Below, piece by piece: positions 63,830 to 64,000 of a DNA stretch of 64,000 nt. The stretch is from UTCHB3 sp964371075 (lineage in GTDB: Bacteria; Bacteroidota; Ignavibacteria; Ignavibacteriales; Ignavibacteriaceae), in the NCBI GenBank assembly GCA_964371075.1, contig CAYJKN010000001.1, positions 806,001 to 870,000 on the forward strand, written 5' to 3'. The notes below the pieces were generated by a model that saw nothing but the letters and a program-made list of their open reading frames with translations, was not told where the DNA came from and ran no database searches. Positions within the stretch are counted from its first letter, which is position 1. Every line of letters begins with the position of its first letter. Position numbers and translations under genes: made by a program.

Positions 63830-64000
63830 ATGAAAAATAACTCAGCTCCAATTGGAGTTTTTGATTCCGGTATCGGTGGACTCACAGTGGTTAAACATCT
63901 AATTGATGCGTTACCAAACGAAAACATTGTCTATTTTGGCGATACAGCCCGCGTCCCATACGGTTCAAAATCGAATGATACTGTTATTGAGTATTCAATT
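63830..64000 (+). CDS. murI: Glutamate racemase MurI, 3'-truncated by window edge
   Basis: The first 57 codons are visible: residues PIGVFDSGIGGLTVVKHL contain the catalytic-site motif DSG, and YFGDTARVPYGSKS is the substrate-side signature of glutamate racemases, which make D-glutamate for peptidoglycan. The ATG at 63830 lies 52 bp after the glnD stop. The frame runs off the right end. Confidence 0.93.
   Translation, partial: MKNNSAPIGVFDSGIGGLTVVKHLIDALPNENIVYFGDTARVPYGSKSNDTVIEYSI

Overview
The window looks like chromosome from a Gram-negative, LPS-bearing member of the Ignavibacteria or a close relative in the Bacteroidota/Chlorobi group. It is AT-rich. It has several secreted proteins ending in the type A sorting domain of the type IX secretion system (T9SS; NYPNPFNP motif), a GldL/GldM-like motor operon, LptD, OmpA-family proteins and a bacillithiol deacetylase (BshB1). 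The lineage is inferred from gene content; no rRNA or marker tree is available here. I see no CRISPR array, prophage or insertion sequence.

Layout. 1-1.9 kb: end of a sigma-54 activator and a metallo-beta-lactamase-fold hydrolase. 1.9-10.4 kb (minus strand): a compact operon that appears to encode a divergent T9SS motor. It has a GldL-like protein, a GldM split over two genes, and two tandem pairs of beta-barrel-like envelope proteins (A1-B1, A2-B2). 10.4-15.2 kb: a membrane protein and a T9SS-exported subtilase. 15.3-18.3 kb: pyrR-pyrB-pyrC behind a 29-codon leader ORF that runs through a terminator hairpin, which looks like pyrimidine attenuation. 18.4-23.5 kb: a lipoprotein, a DUF4783 protein and a very large NtrY-like histidine kinase behind a sigma-54-like promoter. 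23.6-30.1 kb: an AddA-like helicase-nuclease, a lipoprotein amidase and an SpmA-SpmB fusion. 30.1-33.4 kb: two OmpA-family proteins, one with a doubled barrel. 33.6-34.2 kb: tRNA-Pro(CGG) and a YajQ protein.

34.2-43.9 kb (minus strand): a long run with lptD, a Gfo/Idh/MocA oxidoreductase, a small protein, a BrkB-family protein, purL, a DEDDy exonuclease, a hotdog thioesterase and threonine aldolase. 44.2-50 kb: a sigma-54-like promoter and a tiny protein that is almost only signal peptide plus T9SS sorting domain; then a T9SS-targeted amidase, a propeller protein and an acyl-CoA synthetase. 50-54.2 kb (minus strand): bshB1, a TPR protein, a PHP phosphoesterase and a CoA-acylating aldehyde dehydrogenase with a C-terminal tail like a microcompartment encapsulation peptide. 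54.5-60.6 kb: two beta-helix T9SS cargo genes, the first cut by a single in-frame TGA. 60.8-64 kb: queF, glnD and the start of murI.

The strongest theme is protein export to the cell surface: a probable motor operon plus five sorting-domain cargo genes in 64 kb. The most interesting single item is the motor operon, because GldM is divided and the usual GldK/GldN partners are replaced by duplicated barrel pairs I cannot place in a known family.
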